DNA from: UBA6522 sp965262365
GTDB taxonomy: Bacteria; Pseudomonadota; Gammaproteobacteria; Steroidobacterales; Rariloculaceae
NCBI GenBank assembly: GCA_965262365.1
Contig: OZ253541.1
Coordinates: 62,001-126,000, forward strand
DNA: 64,000 nt
Direction of reading: 5' to 3'
In this document: positions 7,742 through 15,756 of the stretch, piece after piece
How the letters are laid out: each line of letters begins with the position of its first letter
Numbering within the stretch: position 1 is the stretch's first letter
Translations under genes and position numbers: made by a program
The notes under the pieces: model-generated
Told to the model about the DNA's origin: nothing
What the model saw: only the letters and a program-made list of their open reading frames with translations
Databases searched by the model: none

Positions 7742-7905
7742 GGGCAAGCGAATTGACTTCTTTGCCCAACTGATCTGATATCTCCCCGGAGCGATGCGGC
7801 CTCGCGCCAAGTTCGGCCATGGCCCTCAGGTATCGATTTTCCAGTGGCGTAAGCGGATCGAAACGAACGGGGAAGAAGCTCGCGTCCAGGGTGGCCACTG
7901 ATGTC
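7742..7905 (-). pseudogene. ATPase C-terminal fragment joined to a hairpin (internal-deletion derivative)
   Basis: Minus-strand translation gives VATLDASFFPVRFDPLTPLE followed by RYLRAMAELGARPHRSGEIS and QLGKEVNSLAP, matching residues about 303-355 of the ATPase. It starts only a few bases after the second hairpin (7908-7965), just as the intact gene starts just after the first. This looks like an ATPase unit from which the promoter-proximal 300 codons were removed. It lies directly downstream of the AbiEii gene, whose stop is at 7739. Confidence 0.8.
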
Positions 7906-7907
7906 AG

Positions 7908-7965
7908 TTATAGTGAACTTATGGTGGTTTACAAGATTTTTATAAACCGGAAAAATTCACTATAA
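7908..7965. repeat. Second copy of the long inverted repeat (hairpin)
   Basis: The arms begin TTATAGTGAACTTATGGTGG on one side and, on the other strand, TTATAGTGAATTTTTCCGG, with TTATAAACC and GGTTTACAA facing the spacer. It is the same element as 3766-3824, slightly diverged, and again abuts ATPase-derived sequence. Confidence 0.8.
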
Positions 7966-8012
7966 CTGTCCGTCTGCGCAGAATTGCGACATCCGCATTC
8001 AACCACGCTCCG

Positions 8013-8651
8013 TTGGGCCAAAATGAGCATCGCTGGTTGGAACAGACTCGCCGGGATGCCGAGGCGGGACGGGTGGAAGCGTGCGAAATACCGCTCCGGG
8101 ATCCTCTGCCCGTTGTCCCCAGGTATCTCAACATTGCAATGAACCTGATGCTGTCGCTCGCGATCTATTTCGCGGTGTTGTACGTGGGGGCGGAGTATCT
8201 GTTTTACGATGCCATGCCGGGCTTTGCGTTGTTCTTCGGCGAGGTGCTGGCCTCACTTCTGCTTTACGACCTCCTGTACTACTTCCTGCATCGCCTGCTT
8301 CATCGCCCCCTGATAATGAAACTGGTCCACGGTGTGCATCACAAGGTGCGGTATCCGACGGCGCTCGACGGGCTGTACATTCATCCTATGGAACTCGTCG
8401 CGGCGCTGATTCCGCTGTTTCTGGGCATAGCCGTTGTCGGGCCGATCAGCGTAGCGTCCCTTGTGACGGTGCTCGTCGTGCACGCGCTCGTGAATATCGT
8501 CGTGCATACCGGTCTTGTGCTGCCGCACCCGGCATTCAAGCTCACGAACTACTGGGTGATACGGCATGACCGTCATCACTACAAGCACGTCAACACCACC
8601 ATCGCGTCGATTTTCCAGTATTGGGACATGATGTTTGGCACGCACAAGTGA
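8013..8651 (+). CDS. Sterol desaturase / fatty acid hydroxylase family membrane protein
   Basis: The three histidine clusters of the family are present: HRLLHR, HGVHHK and HDRHH. They coordinate the di-iron centre of integral-membrane hydroxylases. Hydrophobic helices include NLMLSLAIYFAVLYVGAEYL and LVAALIPLFLGIAVVG. The start is uncertain: TTG 8013 keeps the longest plausible N-terminus but has no good ribosome-binding site, and the second hairpin ends only 47 bp upstream, so the original 5' end may be lost. A fragment of a close paralogue lies at 14773-14859. The substrate cannot be told. Confidence 0.8.
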   Translation: MGQNEHRWLEQTRRDAEAGRVEACEIPLRDPLPVVPRYLNIAMNLMLSLAIYFAVLYVGAEYLFYDAMPGFALFFGEVLASLLLYDLLYYFLHRLLHRPLIMKLVHGVHHKVRYPTALDGLYIHPMELVAALIPLFLGIAVVGPISVASLVTVLVVHALVNIVVHTGLVLPHPAFKLTNYWVIRHDRHHYKHVNTTIASIFQYWDMMFGTHK

Positions 8652-8957
8652 GCTTCCGACGGTGGAGCAATGGATGGCGAGGCCGTGGATGCGGGCCTGA
8701 TCGACTATCGCTGTTGTTAGGCACATTCTTTCACTGAACCACCGAGCCTTTTGGTCGGTTTATCTTCCTGGTGAAACGTCTGACGTGGTGGATTAATCCG
8801 GCACGGCCAAGTCGGCGTTGACGTAGCGTTATCCACGGGCTGTCCACGGGCGCGGGCCCTTGGTCAGCCCTGTCGCCGGTGGGCAGGCGGTGGATAACGC
8901 GGTGCTGGCGCGACCGACGTGGGGGCGGGGCACTGGGTTAACCTGAGCGCTTCCTGG

Positions 8958-9635
8958 ATGGAAAGGGAGGGTGGCCCGCGCGGGACGACGATTCCCGCCG
9001 GGCCGTGGCCGGTGCAGCTTCGGTATCCAACGGGGCTTACCGGCGAGCAATACGTTAAACGCCGTGCATGGCGCGATGCAACCCTTGAGCGGTGTCCGAA
9101 CCATCCGCGGGGCGGTTGTTCCTTCGCCCGCCACGGGACCTACCCGCGCAAGCGCCCGCGCGGGACGCGCGTTGCCCGCTGGTACTGTCCTGAGAGTCAC
9201 ATGACGTTCAGCCGGTTGCCGGATTGCCTGGCGGCGAGGCTGGGGGGCACGCTGCAGGCGGTCGAAGAGGCGGTGGTTGAGGCGGAGGCCGCGCCCAGTC
9301 TCGCCAAGGCGGCCGACGCGCTGCGGCGCGACGCGGTGCATCTGCCCGGGGCGATGCGCTGGCTGGGCCGCCGGGTGCGGGCGGTGCATCGGAACCTGGC
9401 GGCGGTTCGGGGGCTGTGGCCGGAGCGGTTCCTGAAGTGTCCCCCGGAAGTTGGGGCGTTCCGGGAGCGGCTCAAGACCGAGGCGGTGCTGGTGGGGCTG
9501 CGCGGGCGGTGCGAGGGGCGCCTGGCGCGGCTGGCGCCGCCGTTGGGCTTTTGTCCTGACGTGCCGGCGCCGGGGACCGCTCTGGCGGTCGTCCAACACG
9601 GGACGGGGCCTGATCCACCGGCTTGCAGGCGCTAA
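8958..9635 (+). CDS. Element-encoded zinc-ribbon accessory protein
   Basis: From ATG 8958 the protein is 225 residues. It has a CPNHPRGGC pair, then ARWYCPESHMTFSRLPDCLA, which looks like a zinc ribbon followed by a helical region rich in Ala and Arg. Genes of this kind precede the transposase in related elements; its function is unknown but may be target or end recognition. GTG 8919 is a possible longer start. The gene ends 47 bp before the transposase. Confidence 0.6.
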   Translation: MEREGGPRGTTIPAGPWPVQLRYPTGLTGEQYVKRRAWRDATLERCPNHPRGGCSFARHGTYPRKRPRGTRVARWYCPESHMTFSRLPDCLAARLGGTLQAVEEAVVEAEAAPSLAKAADALRRDAVHLPGAMRWLGRRVRAVHRNLAAVRGLWPERFLKCPPEVGAFRERLKTEAVLVGLRGRCEGRLARLAPPLGFCPDVPAPGTALAVVQHGTGPDPPACRR

Positions 9636-9682
9636 CGTGGCCACCGTGAACCGCGCAAGACCCCGGGGAGGCCGCCGAGACC

Positions 9683-11014
9683 ATGACCGAGCACGACGAG
9701 AAGCTGCGAGAGGCCGTGGCGCTGTTCCGCTACGGGCTGATCGCGGACTTGGCGCACCTGCCCCGCGGCGCCCGCGGCATCGGTGAGAAGCTGAAAGAAA
9801 AGGCCGCCGGGACCTACGCGATCCCCGGCACGCACCGCACCCGGGTGGCCGCGGAGACGATACGCAAGTGGCTGGTGACGTACCGCTACGGTGGCTTCGA
9901 GGCGCTGTACCCGAAACGTCGCTCGGACCTGGGCCGGCCCCGGCGCATGCCCGCGGAGGTCGCCGAGGCGCTGGTGGCGATCAAGACCCGGCGCCCCGGC
10001 TACTCCGTGCGCGCGGTCATCGCCCACGCCGCCGAGCACGGGCTGGTGAGCGAGGCGGCGATGCCCTCGGCGTCCACCGTGCAGCGGTTGCTGCGCCGCG
10101 AGGGGCTGACGGGCCGGGCCGCCGCGCAGGGACCCGCCACGGACCGGCGCCGCTTCAACTATCGCCGGGCGGGCCAACTCTGGATGAGCGATGTAATGCA
10201 CGGGCCGAAGGTCCCTGACGGTCGCCGCCGGCGCAAGACCTTCCTCATCGCCTTCATCGACGACGCCACCCGCGTCATTCCCCACGCCGCGTTCGCCTTC
10301 GCCGAGAACACCGCCGCGTTCCTGCCGGTGTTCAAGCACGCGCTGCTGCGCCGCGGACTCACCGAGCGCCTCTACGTGGACAACGGGGCGAATTACCGCT
10401 CCCGCCACCTCGCGCTGGTGTGCGCCAAGCTCGGCATTGCGCTCATCCACGCCCGCCCGTATCAACCGGCCGGCAAGGGCAAGATCGAACGCTGGTTCCG
10501 CACCCTGCGCGCCGGCTGGCTGCGCCATCTGGATGTGGGCTCGATCGACGGGATCGAGGCGTTGAACCGTGCGCTGGCCGGCTGGGTGGAGGGCGAATAC
10601 CATCAGTCCCCGCACCGCGGACTGGACGGTCAGACCCCGCTGGACCGCTGGGCCGGGACCGCCGCCGAGGTGCGCTACCCGGACGCCGCCGGGCTGGATC
10701 TGGACGAGCTGTTCCTGTTCGAGACCAAACGCCGCGTGCTCAAGGACCGCACCCTGAGTCTGCACGGGCGCCTCTACGAGGCCGACGCGATCCTCATCGG
10801 GCAAACCGTCACCGTGCGATACGATCCGGCCGCCCCGCCCACCCGGGCGCTGCAACTGGTGCACGAGGGACGTCCCGCGGGCCTGGCCACGCCGCTGGAC
10901 GCCTACGCCAACACCGCCGTGAAACGCGAGCGCCGCTGCGGGCGCATCGAGCCCGGGGAGCCGCAACCGCCGCGCTCGCCGCTGAGCATCCGCCGACTGA
11001 AGGAGGAAGACTGA
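9683..11014 (+). CDS. DDE transposase (rve/integrase core, Mu/TnsB-like)
   Basis: The 443-residue protein has N-terminal HTH segments (AAETIRKWLVTYRYGGFEAL), an IS481/Mu-type HTH (SASTVQRLLRREGLTGRAA) and an integrase core. The DDE residues are visible in LWMSDVMHG, LYVDNGANYRS and GKGKIERWF. A Mu-type C-terminal beta domain follows (LYEADAILIGQTVTVRYD). It should cut and join the element ends; the partner is the ATPase encoded directly downstream. The stop overlaps the next start (TGATG). Confidence 0.9.
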   Translation: MTEHDEKLREAVALFRYGLIADLAHLPRGARGIGEKLKEKAAGTYAIPGTHRTRVAAETIRKWLVTYRYGGFEALYPKRRSDLGRPRRMPAEVAEALVAIKTRRPGYSVRAVIAHAAEHGLVSEAAMPSASTVQRLLRREGLTGRAAAQGPATDRRRFNYRRAGQLWMSDVMHGPKVPDGRRRRKTFLIAFIDDATRVIPHAAFAFAENTAAFLPVFKHALLRRGLTERLYVDNGANYRSRHLALVCAKLGIALIHARPYQPAGKGKIERWFRTLRAGWLRHLDVGSIDGIEALNRALAGWVEGEYHQSPHRGLDGQTPLDRWAGTAAEVRYPDAAGLDLDELFLFETKRRVLKDRTLSLHGRLYEADAILIGQTVTVRYDPAAPPTRALQLVHEGRPAGLATPLDAYANTAVKRERRCGRIEPGEPQPPRSPLSIRRLKEED

Positions 11015-11814
11015 TGTACCTGCGCCACTTCGCCCTGACCCGCCTGCCGTTCGAAACCCCCGCGCACACCGACGAGCTGTTCCGCTGCGGCTCCCATCGC
11101 GAGGCCGAGGCGCGGCTCAAGCACCTCATCGATCTGCGCGGTATCGGGCTGCTGACCGGGGAGTCCGGCAGCGGCAAGACCAGCGTGTGCCGCCACGTCA
11201 CCGGTGCGTTGCACCCGGGGCTGTTCCGGGTGTGCTACGTGGCGCTGTCCACCGGCAACGTGATGGACATGTACAAGAGCATCGGCTGGGAACTGGGCCT
11301 GCCTACCGAGCACGCCCGCGCCGCGGCCTACCGCGCCATCCAGACCGAGATCACCCGCCTGGTCGGGGAGGCCAAGCAACAACCGGTGCTCGTCATCGAC
11401 GAGGCTCACCACCTCAGAGCCGACGTGATCGAGGACCTCAGGCTGCTGACCAACTTCGACATGGACTCCGCCCCCAGGCTGTGCCTGGTGCTCATCGGAC
11501 TGACCGAACTGCGCCGGCGCCTGAGCATGGCCGTGCACGAATCGATGCAACAGCGACTCATCGTTCAACACCACCTGCGCGGGCTGGAGCGCGAGGAACT
11601 GGACCCCTACCTCGCCCACCGGCTGCGCCTGGCCGGGTGCGAAATGCCCCTGTTCGATCCCCCCGCCATCGAGGCGCTGTACCAGGCCGCCCGCGGACTG
11701 CCGCGGCTCATCAACCGCATCGCCCACTACGCGCTCTCGGCCGCGGCGGTCGAGCAAGCGCGTACCGTGGACGCCGAACACCTGGCCCGCGCCGTCGAGG
11801 ATCTGCGGCCATGA
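11014..11814 (+). CDS. ExeA/TniB-like AAA ATPase of the element
   Basis: This 266-residue protein has Walker A GESGSGKTSVCRH (near residue 50), Walker B QPVLVIDEAHHL, a sensor LVLIGLTELRRRL and the C-terminal RGLPRLINRIAHYAL typical of ExeA/TniB ATPases. Such ATPases act as target-selection or transposition regulators (compare MuB, TnsC, TniB). Start ATG 11014 overlaps the transposase stop; an AGGAGG site precedes it at about 11001. Its own stop overlaps the following small gene (ATGA). Confidence 0.9.
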   Translation: MYLRHFALTRLPFETPAHTDELFRCGSHREAEARLKHLIDLRGIGLLTGESGSGKTSVCRHVTGALHPGLFRVCYVALSTGNVMDMYKSIGWELGLPTEHARAAAYRAIQTEITRLVGEAKQQPVLVIDEAHHLRADVIEDLRLLTNFDMDSAPRLCLVLIGLTELRRRLSMAVHESMQQRLIVQHHLRGLEREELDPYLAHRLRLAGCEMPLFDPPAIEALYQAARGLPRLINRIAHYALSAAAVEQARTVDAEHLARAVEDLRP

Positions 11815-12020
11815 TCGATCCCGATCCCCGGCCCGAGCAGATCAGCGACGAGGCCGCCGCGCACATGGCCGAGTGCCTGCAACGCATCGCCTATGACTTC
11901 GAAGGCCGCTACTACGGCCAGATCAGGCGCCACGCAGAATCCATCCGGCCGCCCCCGTGCCCCGCCGAGTCCTGCCACGAACGCCAGCTGCACCTGTTCG
12001 GCGAACCCCGCCCGTTCTGA
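11811..12020 (+). CDS. Small element-encoded protein (69 aa)
   Basis: It starts in the ATGA overlap with the ATPase stop and encodes 69 residues (MIDPDPRPEQISDEAAAHMA..., ending LHLFGEPRPF). The helical middle AECLQRIAYDFEGRYYGQIR and two cysteines (CPAESC) are visible. No family is recognised. Conservation in both element copies and tight coupling suggest a real gene, perhaps an accessory transposition protein. Confidence 0.55.
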   Translation: MIDPDPRPEQISDEAAAHMAECLQRIAYDFEGRYYGQIRRHAESIRPPPCPAESCHERQLHLFGEPRPF

Positions 12021-12279
12021 ATCCGCGCCCAAACGGACCCGCCAACGCCGGCCGATCCTTCGGATCGGACCGGGTCGTGCCCCTCCATCGCCCAACCGCC
12101 GTCGCGGCGACCGGCCTGCGATGGTCGGCAAAAGCAAAACAATGTGACCAATTCGGCCTCAACCGTGACCGGATAATCCGACAAATCCGTGTCGGTCTAG
12201 TCTGACCAACAACAATCGCTGACCTGAAGGGAGTGCCGGGACCGGGCGGCCGCAGATCGGCGCGCGGGCAGTACGCCGT

Positions 12280-14337
12280 TCAGCCGCGGGCGCCTTGCGA
12301 AGGCCGGGTCCGCCTGATCAGCGCCATCGCTTCGGGTTCGCCCACCCAGACATCGCGCATCTCGTCCCGATAGATCCAGGCCTGCTCCTTGCTTCCCAGC
12401 GCGACGCCGTATGGCTCGATGCGGGGCTGGCGCGCCCGCTCGCGCATCAGGTAGCGGCGGACTTCCGGCAAGGCGTTCACTGCGTGCCGGGCAGCTTCGG
12501 ATGCCTCGTCCAACCGGTCCATTCGAACCAGCGCGAGGACCCGGCCGTAGGGCAGTTCCGCGAACATGTCGTCCTCGAAACGCGATGCCAGCGCCACCGC
12601 CGCCTCGTCCTCGCCCGTTTTCAGGTAGATGTTCATCAGCGAGGTGCGCATGCCGTGGTTGTCGCCGGGGTTGAGCGCGAGCAGCAGTTCCGCGTGCGCC
12701 CGCGCCCGTTCGTTGTCGCCCCGTTGCATCGCCAGGGACTGGGCGCGTGCCAGGCAACGCAGTCCGGGCCGGTTCCGGGCGTCGGCCCATTGCAAGCGCC
12801 GGTCGCCGGGCGTGCCGGCTTCTACGACCGCTTGTCGTACGATGCGTGCGCCGCGTTCGACCAGAGGCGTCTGCATTGCTTCCCGGAAACTCATCGAATC
12901 GCACATCGGATGAAGTTCCACGGCCGTGGCGAGATCGTCCAGAACATCGACACTGTCGAACGCTTCCGAATGCCGGTCCAGGAAGCCCATCCAGACATCC
13001 TCGGCGCCGAGGTCCCAGAGAAACGCGGCCTGCCGCGGCACATCGTCAACGGAGAACGGCTTGGCTGGCGAATAGATGGCGTGCCAGTCCGCTTCCAGGA
13101 CCCGCAACCGCTCCGGCGTCTCGAGCGTGAAGTGCGCGTCGAGCGCCTCGTCAAGCGGACCGTCGCCGCGTTCGAGGCTCCGAGCCTGTTCGAGCAGTTC
13201 CGGCGCCATCGTGCGGACATCCTCTTCCGGTATGCCCATGCCGCGCAATTGGCTCGCGATTTCCTCGATCTCCGCCTCGGAGTCGCCGCCGGGATCGAGC
13301 GCCGGCACGGCGGCGATTTCGTACCGCGGCAGCGGGCGCTCCTCAAGGCCGGGCAGTGCCTCGAACAGCCGTTGGCCCGCACCGCCGGTTGCATCGATGA
13401 ACGTTTGCGCCATGGCTCCGTAGGGGTCCTTGTCAACTGCCGTCAGGAATGCGATCGCGCCTTCGAATTCCTCCGCGCTCAGCTTCATCAGGCGCCTGCG
13501 CCAGACGCGCGCGCTCTCACGCGCCCGCTCGGGCCGGTTTTCGGCCAGGAGGAGGTTGACTTCGAGCATGCCGATCGCCGGGTCGCCGGGCGTGTCGCGC
13601 TGCGCCCGGCGAAAGGCCTCCCAGGCGCCGGCACGGTCGCCGCGGTCCATCCGGATCGTGGCCATGCGTTGAAAGGCCTCGGAGCGCAACTCGGATCGGG
13701 GCGCTTGCCTGACTATCCTCTCGAGCAGCCTCGTCTTTTTCCGCGTCCGGCCCGTATCGTCGTAAAGGTCGCAGAGCAGCGACAGGGCAAAATCGTAATG
13801 GTGTCCCGTGCCGGCGAGCTTGTCGCCGAAGCTCGGCTCCAGGAAACCGATGGCCTTTCGGGAATGGCCCATGTCCCTGGATTCCTCGGCCGCAACGATC
13901 AGGCTTTCGATGGGCACGCGCCCGGACGCGACGACTTGCCTGCAATCTCGCTGCGGCAGCGCATCGAGCACGGTCGGCCAGAGTTCGGCCGAACCCGTGG
14001 CCGGCAGCGTCGGAAAGCGAGCGCAGCAGCGCTTGTATTTCACGCCCGAGCCGCAGTAGCACGGCTTGTTGCGGCCCGGCTTGGGCAGCGGTTGCGGCCT
14101 GAAATCGTTATGCGGCGCGGGCGTCGCTCCCCAGAGCGAACGGCCGAGCTGCGCGGCGAGAACCCTGGTCTCGCTTGCATCCATCGGTGCGCGCGCCAAT
14201 AGGCATTGCCGGTACACCTCGGCGCTGAACCAGGCGAGAAAATCGTCAAGATTGTCCGTCACGACGATTCTCTCGACGGCGGCCTGGACAAGGTCGCGAA
14301 ACGAATCGTGCGGCAGAAATCCCTCGTGCATCGGCAT
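12280..14337 (-). CDS. SEC-C motif / TPR-like protein
   Basis: I start at ATG 14337 (MPMHEGFLPHDSF), which gives about 685 residues. A zinc-binding SEC-C motif (GRNKPCYCGSGVKYKRCC) lies in the N-terminal fifth, followed by repeated helical hairpins rich in Ala, Arg and Leu (for example AFQRMATIRMDRGDRAGAWE and HAELLLALNPGDNHG) that look like tetratricopeptide repeats. SEC-C motifs occur on SecA and on many uncharacterised proteins. The role is unknown. The gene starts 173 bp from the divergent brnA-like gene. Confidence 0.7.
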   Translation of the reverse strand: MPMHEGFLPHDSFRDLVQAAVERIVVTDNLDDFLAWFSAEVYRQCLLARAPMDASETRVLAAQLGRSLWGATPAPHNDFRPQPLPKPGRNKPCYCGSGVKYKRCCARFPTLPATGSAELWPTVLDALPQRDCRQVVASGRVPIESLIVAAEESRDMGHSRKAIGFLEPSFGDKLAGTGHHYDFALSLLCDLYDDTGRTRKKTRLLERIVRQAPRSELRSEAFQRMATIRMDRGDRAGAWEAFRRAQRDTPGDPAIGMLEVNLLLAENRPERARESARVWRRRLMKLSAEEFEGAIAFLTAVDKDPYGAMAQTFIDATGGAGQRLFEALPGLEERPLPRYEIAAVPALDPGGDSEAEIEEIASQLRGMGIPEEDVRTMAPELLEQARSLERGDGPLDEALDAHFTLETPERLRVLEADWHAIYSPAKPFSVDDVPRQAAFLWDLGAEDVWMGFLDRHSEAFDSVDVLDDLATAVELHPMCDSMSFREAMQTPLVERGARIVRQAVVEAGTPGDRRLQWADARNRPGLRCLARAQSLAMQRGDNERARAHAELLLALNPGDNHGMRTSLMNIYLKTGEDEAAVALASRFEDDMFAELPYGRVLALVRMDRLDEASEAARHAVNALPEVRRYLMRERARQPRIEPYGVALGSKEQAWIYRDEMRDVWVGEPEAMALIRRTRPSQGARG

Positions 14338-14509
14338 GCTTCCCGGTTCGGCGGACGGAATAATTCGCAAAGTATATGCGCTACCCGTTACCCATAACGG
14401 CTCCTTTCAGCCGGGGTCCCGACCCGCCTGCCGCGCCCGCGATGACCCTGCTCGCTTCCATCGATGCTATCGGGCCGGCCAGCGTCGCGCAAGGAAAGGC
14501 AGGCATACC

Positions 14510-14770
14510 ATGACCGATTACGATAGACCGCTCACGCCACAGCAGATTCGGGCCGTGAAGGACGAAAACATCGATTTCAGCGATATTCCTGAACTCGACG
14601 AGCAGTTCTGGAGCAACGCGTCGCTCGTGGAACCCGATCGTACGGAACAGATCACCATGCGCATCAAGCGGTCCGTGCTGGATTTTTTCCGTGCGCACGG
14701 AAAGGGCTATCAGACACGTATCAACCGCGTGCTTGAGAGTTATGTAAGGGCGCAACAGGAGTCGAAATAG
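14510..14770 (+). CDS. BrnA-family antitoxin, orphan
   Basis: The 86-residue protein from ATG 14510 (AAGGAA upstream) has the BrnA layout: acidic N-terminus with DFSDIPELDEQFWSNA, then a ribbon-helix-helix-like segment ITMRIKRSVLDFFRAHGKGY followed by TRINRVLESYVRAQQ. BrnA normally follows its RNase toxin BrnT, but there is no room for brnT upstream and none downstream. It is probably a stranded antitoxin. Confidence 0.85.
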   Translation: MTDYDRPLTPQQIRAVKDENIDFSDIPELDEQFWSNASLVEPDRTEQITMRIKRSVLDFFRAHGKGYQTRINRVLESYVRAQQESK

Positions 14771-14772
14771 TC

Positions 14773-14859
14773 CATCGTCCCCTGATGATGAAACTGTTCC
14801 ACGGTGTTCATCACAAGGTGCGCTATCCGACGGCGTTCGACGGGCTGTACATTCATCCT
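14773..14859 (+). pseudogene. Fragment of a second sterol-desaturase-like gene
   Basis: The 87 bases match 8301-8387 of the sterol-desaturase-like gene with six differences by eye. They encode HRPLMMKLFHGVHHKVRYPT and a few more residues. The frame is broken just after IHP. This is a short relic of a paralogue with its second His cluster intact. Confidence 0.8.
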
Positions 14860-14886
14860 CGTAGCGCGATGCTCGCACGAAACATT

Positions 14887-14909
14887 GCTTGTACATCATT
14901 TGTACAAGC
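14887..14909. promoter_or_regulatory. 9-bp inverted repeat upstream of the Phd-PIN operon
   Basis: GCTTGTACA (14887-14895) and TGTACAAGC (14901-14909) are perfect inverted repeats with a 5-bp spacer, 72 bp before the antitoxin start. This is a likely operator for autoregulation by the Phd-type antitoxin; the assignment is inference. Confidence 0.55.
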
Positions 14910-14980
14910 CAGCCGGTTCTGATACGTTGAAGCCTCAAGTCGGGTCCTGGATTGTTGCCGCGTGATCGAGCAAATGCCTC

Positions 14981-15304
14981 ATGGCCAGTGATTTTTCTCC
15001 CAATAGCGAAACATCTTCCGCTTCCTCAGCCGTCACGGTAAGCGAGTTCAGAGCCAGGCTTGCGGAAATGATCGGCCGGGCCGAGCGGGGCGAAGAAGTA
15101 GTGATTGCGCGCGGACGGATGCCCGTTGCGAAACTGGTTCCCCTGGGAAACCGGCGCGAGCGCCGACTGGGCGTGTTGAAGGACATGATGAGCGAGGAGG
15201 CCATCGAGGCGCTGACCGCAGCGCTGGATGAGCCGCTCTCGTCACGCGACCAGGCGGCGCTTGAGGGCCGCCTGACCGACAGTTTGGGTATTGCGAGGCC
15301 GTAG
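14981..15304 (+). CDS. Phd/YefM-type antitoxin of a Phd-PIN pair
   Basis: The protein is 107 residues, with a Phd/YefM core: AVTVSEFRARLAEMIGRAER, EEVVIARGRMPVAKLVPL, and a C-terminal toxin-binding tail. The first 15 or so residues are Ser-rich and may not belong; an internal start is possible. It is followed after 8 bp by a PIN-domain toxin. Phd-type antitoxins bind their operator and neutralise the toxin with the C-terminal tail. Confidence 0.85.
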   Translation: MASDFSPNSETSSASSAVTVSEFRARLAEMIGRAERGEEVVIARGRMPVAKLVPLGNRRERRLGVLKDMMSEEAIEALTAALDEPLSSRDQAALEGRLTDSLGIARP

Positions 15305-15312
15305 CTTCGGCC

Positions 15313-15702
15313 GTGCGGCTGCTCCTGGACAGCCACGCCCTGCTTTGGGCGCTGACGTTGAATCCGAGGCTGCCGGAACATGCCCGCTCGCTCATTGGCG
15401 ACGTTGCCAATGACGTTTTCTTCAGTCCGGTGAGCCTTTATGAGCTTGTATTCAAGGCCAGGCGCCGGCGGATTCCGTTGGGGTCGCTGGAAGTGCATCA
15501 AGCGACGATTGCGTCAGGTTTCAGGGAAGTGGGACTTACGTCGCGGCACCTGTTGTACGCGGCAAACCTGGACTGGGACCATGGCGATCCGTGGGACCGA
15601 ATCCTGCTTGCTCAGGCAGTCCTGGAGAACATGAGACTGGTCTCCGCCGACAGGATATTCGACGAGCAGACGAAAGAGCGTCTATGGCGACGACAGGCCT
15701 GA
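15313..15702 (+). CDS. PIN-domain RNase toxin (VapC-like)
   Basis: Starting at GTG 15313, the 129 residues carry the PIN acidic positions: RLLLDSHALLW at the N-terminus, a conserved Glu in SPVSLYELVFK, and HGDPWDRILLAQA with its Asp residues. It closes with LVSADRIFDEQ. PIN toxins of this group cleave RNA, often tRNA. The gene forms an apparently intact TA pair with the upstream Phd-type gene. Confidence 0.9.
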   Translation: MRLLLDSHALLWALTLNPRLPEHARSLIGDVANDVFFSPVSLYELVFKARRRRIPLGSLEVHQATIASGFREVGLTSRHLLYAANLDWDHGDPWDRILLAQAVLENMRLVSADRIFDEQTKERLWRRQA

Positions 15703-15756
15703 GCAAGCGCCGTCCGCGAAGTGGACAGCGCGGCGCGCTTCTCCCGCGATTCGTGA

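Larger units (their letters stand above)
8712..12214 (+). mobile_element. Four-gene DDE/AAA insertion element, copy 1 (complete)
   Basis: The right boundary comes from comparing the two copies in the window: similarity stops exactly at 12214 here and at 60978 in the inverted copy. Element ends read TGTTGTTAGG (left) and TGTTGTTGGT (right, opposite strand). The flanks are a perfect 5-bp duplication, ATCGC (8707-8711 and 12215-12219). Length is 3503 bp. Inside both ends are related motifs such as GATTAATCCGGCACGG and GATTATCCGGTCACGG, like the multiple transposase sites of Mu/Tn7-type elements. The genes are a zinc-ribbon protein, a DDE transposase, an AAA ATPase and a small protein. Confidence 0.9.

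Noticed and set aside
10420..11013. Upstream extension of the element ATPase frame
   Set aside because: The extension overlaps the transposase; the ATG at 11014 with its AGGAGG site and the TGATG overlap is the natural start.
12295..14202. 635-codon + strand frame opposite the SEC-C protein
   Set aside because: The opposite strand carries a SEC-C motif and TPR-like repeats; this frame has neither and is a GC-rich mirror frame.
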